DNA from: Myxococcales bacterium
GTDB lineage: Bacteria > Myxococcota > Polyangia > Fen-1088
Assembly: GCA_003153875.1 (NCBI GenBank)
Contig: PMBY01000111.1
Location: forward strand, 27,633-35,362
Length of the DNA: 7,730 bases
Direction: 5' to 3'
Shown here: one piece after another, positions 1 to 6,149 of the stretch
Numbering within the stretch: position 1 is the first letter of the stretch
Layout: each line of letters starts with the position of its first letter
The notes under the pieces: generated by a model
What the model was told of the DNA's origin: nothing
The model's database searches: none
What the model saw: the letters and a program-made list of their open reading frames with translations, nothing else
Made by a program: the position numbers and the translations under genes

Positions 1-125
1 GCCAGCTTGAGTTCCCACGGGTCCCAGAACCCGAACGAACCCAGGCGGGGCAGGATCAAGGCAAACGCGAAGAGCGCCACCCACCAGCCGGGTGGAACCC
101 GGCGCAGTCTTTCCATGAAGCTCAT
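1..125 (-). CDS. GT39/ArnT-type membrane glycosyltransferase, N-terminal fragment
   Basis: This is the first 41 codons of a gene that continues off the left edge. The residues read MSFMERLRRVPPGWW, then a hydrophobic stretch (about residues 16-26), then a GFWDPWELK motif. In GT39/PMT/ArnT-like enzymes, which move sugars from polyprenyl-phosphate carriers on the outer face of the inner membrane, the first helix is followed by a loop with conserved acidic residues of the form WDPWE or DE. The WDPWE at residues 34-38 fits that position. The acceptor cannot be told from this fragment. Start choice is uncertain: Met1 (125) and Met4 (116) are both possible, and neither has a good Shine-Dalgarno sequence. 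It lies 65 nt downstream of the MBL-fold gene on the same strand and may be co-transcribed with it. Another polytopic membrane protein cannot be excluded. Confidence 0.6.
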   Translation of the reverse strand, partial: MSFMERLRRVPPGWWVALFAFALILPRLGSFGFWDPWELKL

Positions 126-190
126 GGCTCTGTTTTTTTCGGGGCTGACCGTTGCAGCGGGCGCACTCTAGCAGTGGGGCGCAGGAAAGG

Positions 191-1165
191 CTATGGCCCT
201 GAATCGGCGTGCACCAGGCAGGTCTCGCCATGTCCAAGCACGGCGAGCTGGCCCAAGATGCCGCGGTCGGCGCAGATCTGTCTGAGCCAACGCAGGGGCT
301 CGTCGAGCGGCTCGTAGCCGAGCGGGAAAGATCCATATCCGACGGGAACGAGCAGCTTGGCCCCGAGATCTGTGAAGGCCTGAACCGCATCGAGTGGCGA
401 CATGCTAATCGCCCGCAAGGCTGGCGGCTCGTACCCGGCCACAGGCAGAAGCGCCACGTCCGGGCGCAAGCGCCGGCCGATCTCCTCGAAGCCGGAGAAA
501 TAGGCCGTGCCTCCCGCGAAGTACACGTTGGCCCCGGCCGAGCGCACGATGTACCCGCAGGCGCCGCGCCAGGCCGAGTCGAAGATCCCGCGCGCGCCCT
601 CGTGACGCGCCGCCACCGCAGTCACCTCGACGTCCGCATACTCGAAGCTCTGGCCCGGCGCCAACTCGACCACACGGCCGAAGCCCAGTCCATCCACCAA
701 GGACGCGCAGCGGGGCGGAACCAGCACCGCCGCCCGGCCGGCTAGACGCCGCAAGCTGGCCAGGTCCAAGCGATCCCGGTGGGCATGCGAGATGAGGATC
801 AAATTCACGTCGGCCGCATCGGCGGAATGCAGGCAGGCCGCCTCCGCACGACGCAGGCCTAGGAAAAAATCACCGAGATAGGGGTCAGTCAGCACCCGCG
901 CGAGCGGCGTGGTGAGCATGACTGTGGCGTGACCGACAAAAGTGACGGCGATCTGACCGGATCCCGGATGCCCCACCCGCCGCGGCTCGGGCCTGCGCGG
1001 GGCGGTCACCAGTTGTCGGGCAGCCGTGCGCAAGAAACGCAGAGACAAGGCCAGACCGAGCGCCGACTGCCAAAGGCCACGCGTCCGGCTCCGGTGCTCG
1101 TGGTCCAGCTCCTTGGCCCGCTCGATCACGCGGCGTTGCCAGTCATGGTCCGCTGAAAGGAGCAT
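191..1165 (-). CDS. UlaG/NAPE-PLD-like metallo-beta-lactamase-fold protein with degenerate metal sites
   Basis: This is a 324-residue MBL-fold protein of the UlaG / N-acyl-phosphatidylethanolamine phospholipase D-like group. Family landmarks seen in order are FVGHATVML (76-84), TDPYLGD (93-99), SHAHRDRLD (126-134), ARHEGARGIFD (186-196), YFAGGTAYFSG (215-225), PVAGYEP (241-247), MSPLDAVQAFTDLGA (255-269) and PVGYGSFPL (274-282). Enzymes of this group are usually binuclear Zn hydrolases with HxHxDH, a further His, GDT, and a His in the HWGTF motif. H127, H129, D131 and H188 are present here. However, the HxHxDH second-site His is R132, the bridging Asp of GDT is G219, the HM..P His is S254, and the HWGTF His is G276. 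Fold assignment is firm, but activity is doubtful and a non-catalytic role is possible. Residues 1-65 form a basic N-terminal extension with a mildly hydrophobic patch (31-47). There is no good Shine-Dalgarno before the ATG. Confidence 0.88.
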   Translation of the reverse strand: MLLSADHDWQRRVIERAKELDHEHRSRTRGLWQSALGLALSLRFLRTAARQLVTAPRRPEPRRVGHPGSGQIAVTFVGHATVMLTTPLARVLTDPYLGDFFLGLRRAEAACLHSADAADVNLILISHAHRDRLDLASLRRLAGRAAVLVPPRCASLVDGLGFGRVVELAPGQSFEYADVEVTAVAARHEGARGIFDSAWRGACGYIVRSAGANVYFAGGTAYFSGFEEIGRRLRPDVALLPVAGYEPPALRAISMSPLDAVQAFTDLGAKLLVPVGYGSFPLGYEPLDEPLRWLRQICADRGILGQLAVLGHGETCLVHADSGP

Positions 1166-1173
1166 GCGTATAG

Positions 1174-1203
1174 ATTAGGACCCGTAAGCCGCGGCCGGGT
1201 CAA
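1174..1203 (-). promoter_or_regulatory. Possible sigma70-type promoter of the MBL-fold gene
   Basis: Reading the minus strand, TTGACC (1203-1198, 5 of 6 matches to the -35 consensus) is followed after 18 nt by CCTAAT (1179-1174, 4 of 6 matches to the -10 consensus). Only 8 nt separate the -10 box from the ATG at 1165. If this promoter is used, transcription would begin at or within a few nucleotides of the start codon. This agrees with the absence of a Shine-Dalgarno sequence there. It is a pattern match only, and such matches arise by chance. Confidence 0.3.
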
Positions 1204-1541
1204 CCACTGTCGTGACCAACCCGCGATGGCGATCAGCTGGAACCGCCGTGCTGAGATGTGCCCCCGGCCACGCCCAGTTCTGGCCGAAGCAATCTCGGGC
1301 GGCGGGCACTAAGCATCGGTAGGGCCAAGCTGCCCGCAGATGTCTTCATCTAGCACCGGCGGGAGAGGGCCCGGCTACAAGATGCCGGCAAGACACCGCC
1401 CTTGGTGGACGGCCAGATTGCTACGATTGCGTACGCGCAGAACCTCACGCTCGAGACCGCCGAGGCATTTCGAGTGCTTTTCCGATCTGGAAATCGTCAA
1501 CTGGTCCCGCTAGCCAGATTCACAAATCCGCGTCCTGCGGT
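1204..1541. other. Non-coding gap holding only the toxin-gene relic
   Basis: This stretch separates the divergent MBL-fold and cyclophilin genes. Its right part carries the VapC-like relic. The left part (1204-1314) shows no recognisable gene, RNA or repeat; it contains only a 28-codon frame from 1226 without support. The cyclophilin promoter must lie in or just after the relic, but I see no convincing -35/-10 pair. Confidence 0.5.
1315..1513 (+). pseudogene. Relic of a VapC/FitB-type PIN-domain toxin (C-terminal half, stop plus frameshift)
   Basis: No open frame spans this region, but two adjacent frames together read like the C-terminal half of a VapC/FitB ribonuclease toxin. In the first frame, GRAKLPADVFI is followed by a TAG stop (1351-1353), then HRRERARLQDAGKTPP and VDGQIATIAYAQNLTLETA (up to about 1461). 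From 1463 the next frame gives RHFECFSDLEIVNWSR and a stop at 1511-1513. PIN toxins typically end with (V/I)DGxIAAxAxxxxLTLVTRNxRHF followed by a short strand and NPW or DW. The conserved acidic residue before GQIA is retained. Aligning TLVT(R/A)N-x-RHF suggests about 5 nt were lost between 1461 and 1463. The N-terminal half with the first catalytic Asp, and any antitoxin gene, were not found upstream. Chance similarity is unlikely because both frames match in the right order, but no database search was possible. Confidence 0.68.
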
Positions 1542-2276
1542 ATGCTCGGCCGCATGACCAAGCGATATCACATCTGCACATTCTTCATGGCCGCGCTGGC
1601 CAGCCTGGGTTGTAAGAAGCCAGCCGGAGAGCCACCCACACAAATCGCACAGCCGGTCGCACAGCCGGTGGCGGCCGCGCCTGCGCCCAGTGCGCCGACG
1701 GAGAAGCCGTCGCTGCTCAAGCTCGATGCGTTCAAAGAGCCAGCGCCAGCGATGTATCGCGCCAAGTTCACTACCTCGAAAGGCAGCTTCGTTGTCGAGG
1801 TGCAAAGGGACTGGGCGCCGCACGGTGCTGACCGGTTCTTCAACCTGATCAAGAACGGCTACTTCAACGACGCTCGCTTCTTTCGCGTCGTCAAAGGCTT
1901 CATGGTGCAGTGGGGCATCCACGGTCAGGGCGAAGTGAACGCCGTCTGGCGCAACGCCAACATCCCGGACGACCCAGTCAAGCAGTCGAACAAGCGTGGC
2001 TTCATTACCTTTGCAACCGCGGGGCCCAACACGCGGACCACGCAGGTCTTCATCAACTATGCGGACAACGGCCGACTGGACGGGATGGGCTTTGCACCCT
2101 TCGGCAAGGTGTCGAGCGGCATGGATGTCGTCGACGGCCTGTACGGCGACTATGGTGAGGGCGCGCCCCAAGGCATGGGCCCGAACCAGGGCCGCTTGCA
2201 GACCGAAGGCAACGCCTATCTGGCGCGCGACTTCCCCAAGTTGGACTACATCGTCGAAGCCAGCATCGCGCGGTAA
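1542..2276 (+). CDS. Cyclophilin-type peptidyl-prolyl cis-trans isomerase, predicted lipoprotein
   Basis: This 244-residue protein would catalyse prolyl cis-trans isomerisation outside the cytoplasm. The N-terminus is a short basic region (KR at 7-8), a hydrophobic segment (11-22) and SLGC with Cys24, an acceptable but imperfect lipobox. An Ala/Pro linker follows (about 27-56, with a repeated AQPVAQPVA). The cyclophilin domain covers about 72-243. Landmarks are FFRVVKGFMVQWG (113-125, with R115 and Q123 at the catalytic Arg and Gln positions), GFITFATAGPNTRTTQVFIN (153-172), LDGMGFAPFGKV (179-190) and GMDVVD (193-198). The Trp that binds cyclosporin in human cyclophilin A is Arg178 here, as is common for bacterial members. 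The start could instead be Met5 (1554), which gives a more typical signal peptide; neither site has a Shine-Dalgarno. It is followed 47 nt later by another lipoprotein gene. Confidence 0.92.
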   Translation: MLGRMTKRYHICTFFMAALASLGCKKPAGEPPTQIAQPVAQPVAAAPAPSAPTEKPSLLKLDAFKEPAPAMYRAKFTTSKGSFVVEVQRDWAPHGADRFFNLIKNGYFNDARFFRVVKGFMVQWGIHGQGEVNAVWRNANIPDDPVKQSNKRGFITFATAGPNTRTTQVFINYADNGRLDGMGFAPFGKVSSGMDVVDGLYGDYGEGAPQGMGPNQGRLQTEGNAYLARDFPKLDYIVEASIAR

Positions 2277-2323
2277 CCCACCTTCCCTTGCGGCGGCCAG
2301 GGCCGCTTGCTACCGTCGAGGCC

Positions 2324-2584
2324 ATGCTGCCCCGTTTGTCGGTCGCTCTCGGGCTTGCCTTCCTGGCGGCGCTTCCCGCGCTTGGTGGCTGCTCGTCCTC
2401 GCACCGGCGCGACAAATCCTACGGCACGGACGCAGGGGCCAACTACCAGATCCCCGACGCCGCCCACTTTTCCAGTTCGGCAGGGGCAGACACCAGCGTG
2501 GCTGATGCCACAGATGATACGGGGTTGGAAGCCGAGCCCGCAGATGCGTCGGCGCAGGACTCCGACCCTGGCACCGATTCCTAA
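2324..2584 (+). CDS. Small hypothetical lipoprotein with an acidic Asp/Ala-rich tail
   Basis: This is an 86-residue protein of unknown function. The N-terminus is MLPRLSVALG, followed by a hydrophobic core and LGGC with Cys23, a good lipobox for lipid attachment. The mature part is about 63 residues: a serine stretch and a basic HRRDK patch (27-31), then a low-complexity tail rich in Asp, Ala, Thr and Ser with no obvious fold. An in-frame upstream TTG at 2288 is possible, but it would place 12 Pro/Arg-containing residues before the signal peptide, so ATG 2324 is preferred. The gene ends 15 nt before the DUF4388-like gene and is probably co-transcribed with it. It resembles the many small disordered lipoproteins of myxobacteria. 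I recognise no family. Confidence 0.65.
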   Translation: MLPRLSVALGLAFLAALPALGGCSSSHRRDKSYGTDAGANYQIPDAAHFSSSAGADTSVADATDDTGLEAEPADASAQDSDPGTDS

Positions 2585-2585
2585 C

Positions 2586-2592
2586 GGGGGGA
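2586..2592 (+). promoter_or_regulatory. Shine-Dalgarno of the DUF4388-like gene
   Basis: A GGGGGGA purine run lies 7 nt before the ATG at 2600 and just after the stop of the preceding lipoprotein gene. It supports that start and suggests translation from a shared transcript. Confidence 0.5.
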
Positions 2593-2599
2593 CGCAAGG

Positions 2600-4516
2600 A
2601 TGAACGGGCCATCAGAAGAGCGCGTGACCGAGTGGACGGGTGGTTCGCTCAACGAGCTCATGATTGTGCTCTCGGCAGCGGCCCTGCCCGCCCGCATCCG
2701 CGTGTTCGCGCCTGGCCCTGGGGATACGCCGGCAGGAGAAGTGCACCTCTTGGCCGGCGGCCTCAACGACGCCTTTGCCGGCGACGAGAGAGGGGAGCAG
2801 GCGGTTTCGGCCCTGCAGCGGGTGGCCGGCGCCCGCTTCCTCATCGACACCCGCCTGCCTGATCCGGAGACCGGGTCGCTGGCCAAGCCCGGCCCGGCCG
2901 AGGGGAATCTGGCCCAGCGCCCGCTGGTCGAGATCATGCGCTACTGCGAGGAATACGTCCTGACCTGCACGCTCGAAGTGTGGCGTGGCGAGGATCAGGC
3001 CCGTATCAGCTACCGGCGCGGCGAGTTGGTAGGAACCACGGTGGGCGGCAGCGATGCGCCCGAGCGACTTCCCGAAGTCATGGGCTGGAAGGAGGGGTTC
3101 TTCGAGCTGGTTCTGCCCTTGCCCGTGACCCCCCCTGTGCCCGCGCTCTCCAAACGCAGCACAGCTTCCATGGCGGCGGCGGGTGCGAGCGCGGGGACGC
3201 GACCGCCCACTGGGGAACGCGTGCGGCGCCCGACTGATCCCTTGATCAGCGTCGACGCCGCCAAGAAAGGCGCGCCCACGCAGCCCGCGAGTACCATCGC
3301 GCGGCCGACGGGAGAAGGCGGACCCAAGTTGCCGCCAGGCCCGCCCATGCCCGGGCTCCAGGCTCGGGGTAGCGCAACCGTGCGCACGCAGCCCGCGCCA
3401 GCGCCTGGCCCCCAACCCGCCCCGTCCGGGCCGACGCCGGCCACTCCTCTGGCAACCGCACCCATCAAGCGATCCGGTCCGCTACCGTCGGTGCCGGTTC
3501 GCGCGGCGCAGACACCGATCGCGGCACGGACCACCGCGGGAATCGCCACCGCCCATCCCCTGTCGACATCAGCCGTCGCTGCTCAGGCCAAGAAGACGCC
3601 ACCCATGGGTCTCGCCGTGCCGGCGTCGAAACCACCCATGGTCGCACCCGGCTCACCCGTGGCGAGCGCCCCTGTCACAGCCCGCGCGCCACAAGCACCT
3701 CTGATCGCGCCCTCGGTTGCAAAGCCCGTGGCGCCCGCAGCAGCCGCTGCCTCGCCACGTGCTCCTCTCCCTTCGCTTTCTGCCAAGCCCCCCGTCGCAC
3801 ACACCCCTGCGCGTTCGGTGTCTGCTCCGGCGACCAAGCCCACTCACCCGACGCCTGCGCAAGGATCGGGGGTCACTCCGCCTCCGGTTGCTTTGCCAGT
3901 TTCCCCTGCGGCCACCGCGGTGTCGGTTCAGCACGCAACACCCGCACCGGCCAAGCCGCCTTCCGCCCAACCTGCATTGGCAGCCGCTGCGCAGAAGACC
4001 GGCGCAGCTCTGCGGCCGCGCCCCTCGGAACCTCCTTCGTCGCCGCCGTTCTCCGCGATTCACGGAGCCTTGACCACAACACCGCACAGCATGCCGTCGG
4101 TGTTGAGGCGTACGCCGGGCGAGATGCGGCGATCCTTGCCGCCAGCAAGCGGAACCGAAAAGCTGCCTGATAGCGTCGAGATATCCGAGGACATGCAGGA
4201 TCCAGCTGCCTACGTGCAAACGCCGCCGCCTGAGCCGCTTCCCGTCGTGGCGTCCCTGGCGCAGTCCACCCCGACGCCGGTCTCGCCGGCCACGGAGAAG
4301 ACGGAGGTGCCGACGGTGCGGCTCTCGACAGTCGGCTTCGCCCCACCCGAGGATCTTTCGGTCGATGTCGACGGGCCGCGCTTTCGGCCGAGCAAGCGAC
4401 GCGCGCGGCGCGGGATGGGCCACTGGCCCTTGCTCGTGCATGTGCTCCTCGGCATCGCGCTGGGGGCGGCCATCGTGGCGGCCTACTCGGCCTACTACGG
4501 TTTGCCAATACCGTAG
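2600..4516 (+). CDS. Tail-anchored protein with two DUF4388-like modules and a long Pro/Ala linker
   Basis: This 638-residue protein has three parts. Residues about 10-85 and 100-175 look like two tandem DUF4388 (PatA N-terminal-type) modules. The first has SLNELMIVLSAAALPARIRVF, then GEVHLLAGGLNDAFAG and GEQAVSALQRVAGARFLID. The second has PLVEIMRYCEEYVLTCTLEV, then ARISYRRGELVGTTVGG and GWKEGFFELVLPLP. In this family the motif is a helix, a strand pair, a 'xGxIxxAxxG' turn, and a 'GxFxF' end. Residues about 176-590 are Pro/Ala/Ser/Thr-rich and probably disordered. A basic patch (RPSKRRARR, 596-604) precedes one hydrophobic helix (about 611-633) and five final residues, so the N-terminal modules should face the cytoplasm. 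DUF4388 proteins in myxobacteria are often linked to regulation or motility, but no function is established by this sequence. The gene is 40 nt upstream of the CDP-alcohol transferase gene. The linker is too biased for homology to be trusted there. Confidence 0.8.
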   Translation: MNGPSEERVTEWTGGSLNELMIVLSAAALPARIRVFAPGPGDTPAGEVHLLAGGLNDAFAGDERGEQAVSALQRVAGARFLIDTRLPDPETGSLAKPGPAEGNLAQRPLVEIMRYCEEYVLTCTLEVWRGEDQARISYRRGELVGTTVGGSDAPERLPEVMGWKEGFFELVLPLPVTPPVPALSKRSTASMAAAGASAGTRPPTGERVRRPTDPLISVDAAKKGAPTQPASTIARPTGEGGPKLPPGPPMPGLQARGSATVRTQPAPAPGPQPAPSGPTPATPLATAPIKRSGPLPSVPVRAAQTPIAARTTAGIATAHPLSTSAVAAQAKKTPPMGLAVPASKPPMVAPGSPVASAPVTARAPQAPLIAPSVAKPVAPAAAAASPRAPLPSLSAKPPVAHTPARSVSAPATKPTHPTPAQGSGVTPPPVALPVSPAATAVSVQHATPAPAKPPSAQPALAAAAQKTGAALRPRPSEPPSSPPFSAIHGALTTTPHSMPSVLRRTPGEMRRSLPPASGTEKLPDSVEISEDMQDPAAYVQTPPPEPLPVVASLAQSTPTPVSPATEKTEVPTVRLSTVGFAPPEDLSVDVDGPRFRPSKRRARRGMGHWPLLVHVLLGIALGAAIVAAYSAYYGLPIP

Positions 4517-4556
4517 ATTCCCTAGGACGCGACGGCGACTAACTGAGACGTTGACC

Positions 4557-5324
4557 GTGAGCCTGTTCTCACAGATTGCCGATTCATACCGGCGGACCAA
4601 GAAGCCCAAGGACATCCTGTGGAATCGGCTGGTGGCGCGTCCCCTGGCTGCGGTCTTGCTGGTCCCGCTCGCCAGGACTCGCGTGGCCCCCAACCAGGTG
4701 ACCTTCGCCTCGCTGGCGGTCTTCGTCGCGGCCGCCGCTCTCTTGGTCGGCTTGCCTGGATGGGCAGGTCTCATCGTTGCGGTCGCCGTACTTGAGCTGT
4801 CTTATGTTCTCGACTGTGTGGACGGCCAGCTGGCTCGGCTGCGAGGAACCTCATCGCCAGTGGGCGCGCACCTGGATTTCCTGATGGACGAGCTGAAGGC
4901 CTTCCTGCTGGTGGCCGCCGCGGGCGCACGGCTGTGGCGGGACGACGGCCACATGCGGTGGTTGGTCGAGGCGCTGGCCGGACTGGTGGTGGTGGCCTCG
5001 GCCATCAGCCTGACCACTTTCGTACGCCGGCCCGAGTACCTGCGCGCCACCGGTGCCCCTCGGCCGCAGGCTGCCGGCGACTACGGAGATGGCTTGGATA
5101 CAGCCGCAACGGCTCCGGCCCCGCCGCGTTCGCTTCTTGCCAAAGTCGTGGGCGCGGTGGAATCCCTGGGCCGATTGATCATTCACTACCCGAGCTATCT
5201 CGTGTTTGTGGCCGCCGCCAATCGCCTGGATCTTTTTCTGCACGTGTATCTGGCCATGAACGCCGCCTATGCCGCCCGCACGATTCTTGCGGTCCTGCGC
5301 AAGCTGGGTAGATCAAGCGCGTGA
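4557..5324 (+). CDS. CDP-alcohol phosphatidyltransferase family enzyme
   Basis: This 255-residue integral membrane enzyme has the full CDP-alcohol phosphotransferase signature D-x2-DG-x2-AR-x8-G-x3-D-x3-D: D86, D89, G90, A93, R94, G103, D107 and D111. These residues bind the metal and CDP in structurally known members. The family moves a phospho-alcohol from a CDP-activated donor to an alcohol acceptor. The N-terminus (YRRTKKPKDILWNRLVARP, 11-29), followed by APNQVTF (44-50), is typical of inositol-phosphate or DIPP-synthase-like members. Hydrophobic segments lie at about 51-83, 113-125, 137-152, 207-221 and 226-247. A Pro/Ala-rich cytoplasmic loop (about 157-196) separates the last pairs. 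The start is GTG 4557, with GAGA 8 nt upstream; TTG 4551 is an alternative. Its stop overlaps the next start by 4 nt. The substrate is not determined: a phospholipid such as a PI-type lipid, or a soluble diester, are both possible. Confidence 0.88.
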   Translation: MSLFSQIADSYRRTKKPKDILWNRLVARPLAAVLLVPLARTRVAPNQVTFASLAVFVAAAALLVGLPGWAGLIVAVAVLELSYVLDCVDGQLARLRGTSSPVGAHLDFLMDELKAFLLVAAAGARLWRDDGHMRWLVEALAGLVVVASAISLTTFVRRPEYLRATGAPRPQAAGDYGDGLDTAATAPAPPRSLLAKVVGAVESLGRLIIHYPSYLVFVAAANRLDLFLHVYLAMNAAYAARTILAVLRKLGRSSA

Positions 5325-6127
5325 GCAGCAGCAAAGTCATCATCGTGGCGGCCGGACGCGGCCGACGCCTGGGTCCTGAGACCGAGGACATTCCCAAGTG
5401 CATGGTGCGCGTGGCAGGTCAGCCCATCCTGCACTGGCAGCTGCGCGCCTTCGCAGCGGCGGGCCTTTCCGACATCGTGGTGGTGCGCGGGTATCTGGGC
5501 GATCGCATCGACGGTGGGCGAGCGGCACTTGCGTTCGTCGACAATCCGCACTGGGCGAACAACAACATCCTGGCGTCGCTGCTGTGCGCGGCGGAGCACC
5601 TGCCGGGCGGCTTCTTCTTTTCCTACTGTGACATCGTGTACACGCCCGACGTGGTTGCGCGCCTGGCTGCGCGCACGCGTGTGGCCAACGCAGCGCCGGT
5701 TTCGCTGATCATCGATCGGTGCTGGGCCGATGCCTATCAGGGCCGCACCCTGCACCCGGTTTCCGAGGCTGAGCTGACCCAAGTCGACGGACAAGGGCAG
5801 GTCGCGCGCGTGGGCAAGGGCGCGGTGGCGCGCGACAAGGCGGTGGGTGAGTTTATCGGCCTGGCGTATTTTTCCGCGGCGGGGGCTGCGGCGCTGCGTG
5901 CGCTGTGGGACGGGGCGCTTGCAGCCGGCGGGCTAGAAGCGCCCTTTGGCCTGGCGGCGACTCTGCGCCAGTCATACCTGACCGATGCACTCAATGTCCT
6001 TGCTGACCAGGGCCTTCTGATCGAGCCCGTCTTCATCGACGGCCAGTGGCGCGAGATCGACACGCCCCAGGATCTGGCCGCCGCGCAAGCAATTGTCGGC
6101 GGCTGGGCGCGCCCAAGCTCTAAATAG
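5321..6127 (+). CDS. LicC/IPCT-like nucleotidyltransferase (phospho-alcohol or sugar activation)
   Basis: This 268-residue nucleotidyltransferase has a GTG start that overlaps the previous stop (GTGA), indicating translational coupling. The Rossmann-like N-terminus is KVIIVAAGRGRRLGPE (5-20), with the GxGxRL nucleotide-binding loop, followed by EDIPKCMVRVAGQPIL (22-37) with K26. YCDIVY (102-107) supplies D104, and REIDTPQDL (244-252) supplies D247; these are the two usual metal-binding acids. NPHWANNNILASLLCA (75-90) and GEFIGLAYFS (176-185) match phosphocholine cytidylyltransferases (LicC) and inositol-1-phosphate cytidylyltransferases. The expected reaction is CTP (or another NTP) plus a phospho-alcohol giving an NDP-alcohol and pyrophosphate in the cytoplasm. 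Its partner is probably the CDP-alcohol transferase encoded just upstream. Whether the substrate is inositol, choline, glycerol or sugar phosphate cannot be read from the sequence. A hairpin terminator follows about 22 nt after the stop. Confidence 0.87.
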   Translation: MSSSKVIIVAAGRGRRLGPETEDIPKCMVRVAGQPILHWQLRAFAAAGLSDIVVVRGYLGDRIDGGRAALAFVDNPHWANNNILASLLCAAEHLPGGFFFSYCDIVYTPDVVARLAARTRVANAAPVSLIIDRCWADAYQGRTLHPVSEAELTQVDGQGQVARVGKGAVARDKAVGEFIGLAYFSAAGAAALRALWDGALAAGGLEAPFGLAATLRQSYLTDALNVLADQGLLIEPVFIDGQWREIDTPQDLAAAQAIVGGWARPSSK

Positions 6128-6149
6128 AAAGCCCGGGCGCAACGATCAG

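Noticed and set aside
145..185. Hairpin-like CACT/AGTG sequence between the MBL and glycosyltransferase genes
   Set aside because: The stem is short with bulges, and no U-tract follows on the minus strand, so no terminator is called.
209..745. 178-codon plus-strand frame opposite the MBL-fold gene
   Set aside because: It has no domain signature, while the minus strand encodes ordered MBL-family motifs throughout.
1226..1312. 28-codon plus-strand frame in the gap
   Set aside because: It has no Shine-Dalgarno, no recognisable motif, and its length is expected by chance.
1497..2171. 224-codon open frame on the minus strand opposite the cyclophilin gene
   Set aside because: The plus-strand frame has clear cyclophilin motifs and a lipoprotein signal. 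The antisense frame has no recognisable domain and is expected in GC-rich DNA.
2293..2306. Inverted repeat GCGGCC-AG-GGCCGC after the cyclophilin gene
   Set aside because: The loop is only 2 nt if fully paired and no U-tract follows, so it is not a convincing terminator.
4365..4556. Upstream ATG extension of the CDP-alcohol transferase
   Set aside because: The added residues are Arg/Ser-rich, overlap the DUF4388-like gene by about 150 nt in another frame, and are not part of the family. GTG 4557 fits the known N-terminus.
3653..4774. 373-codon open frame on the minus strand opposite the Pro/Ala-rich linker
   Set aside because: It is Arg/Gly-rich, the usual mirror of a Pro/Ala-coding tract, and it crosses the boundary of two well-supported plus-strand genes.
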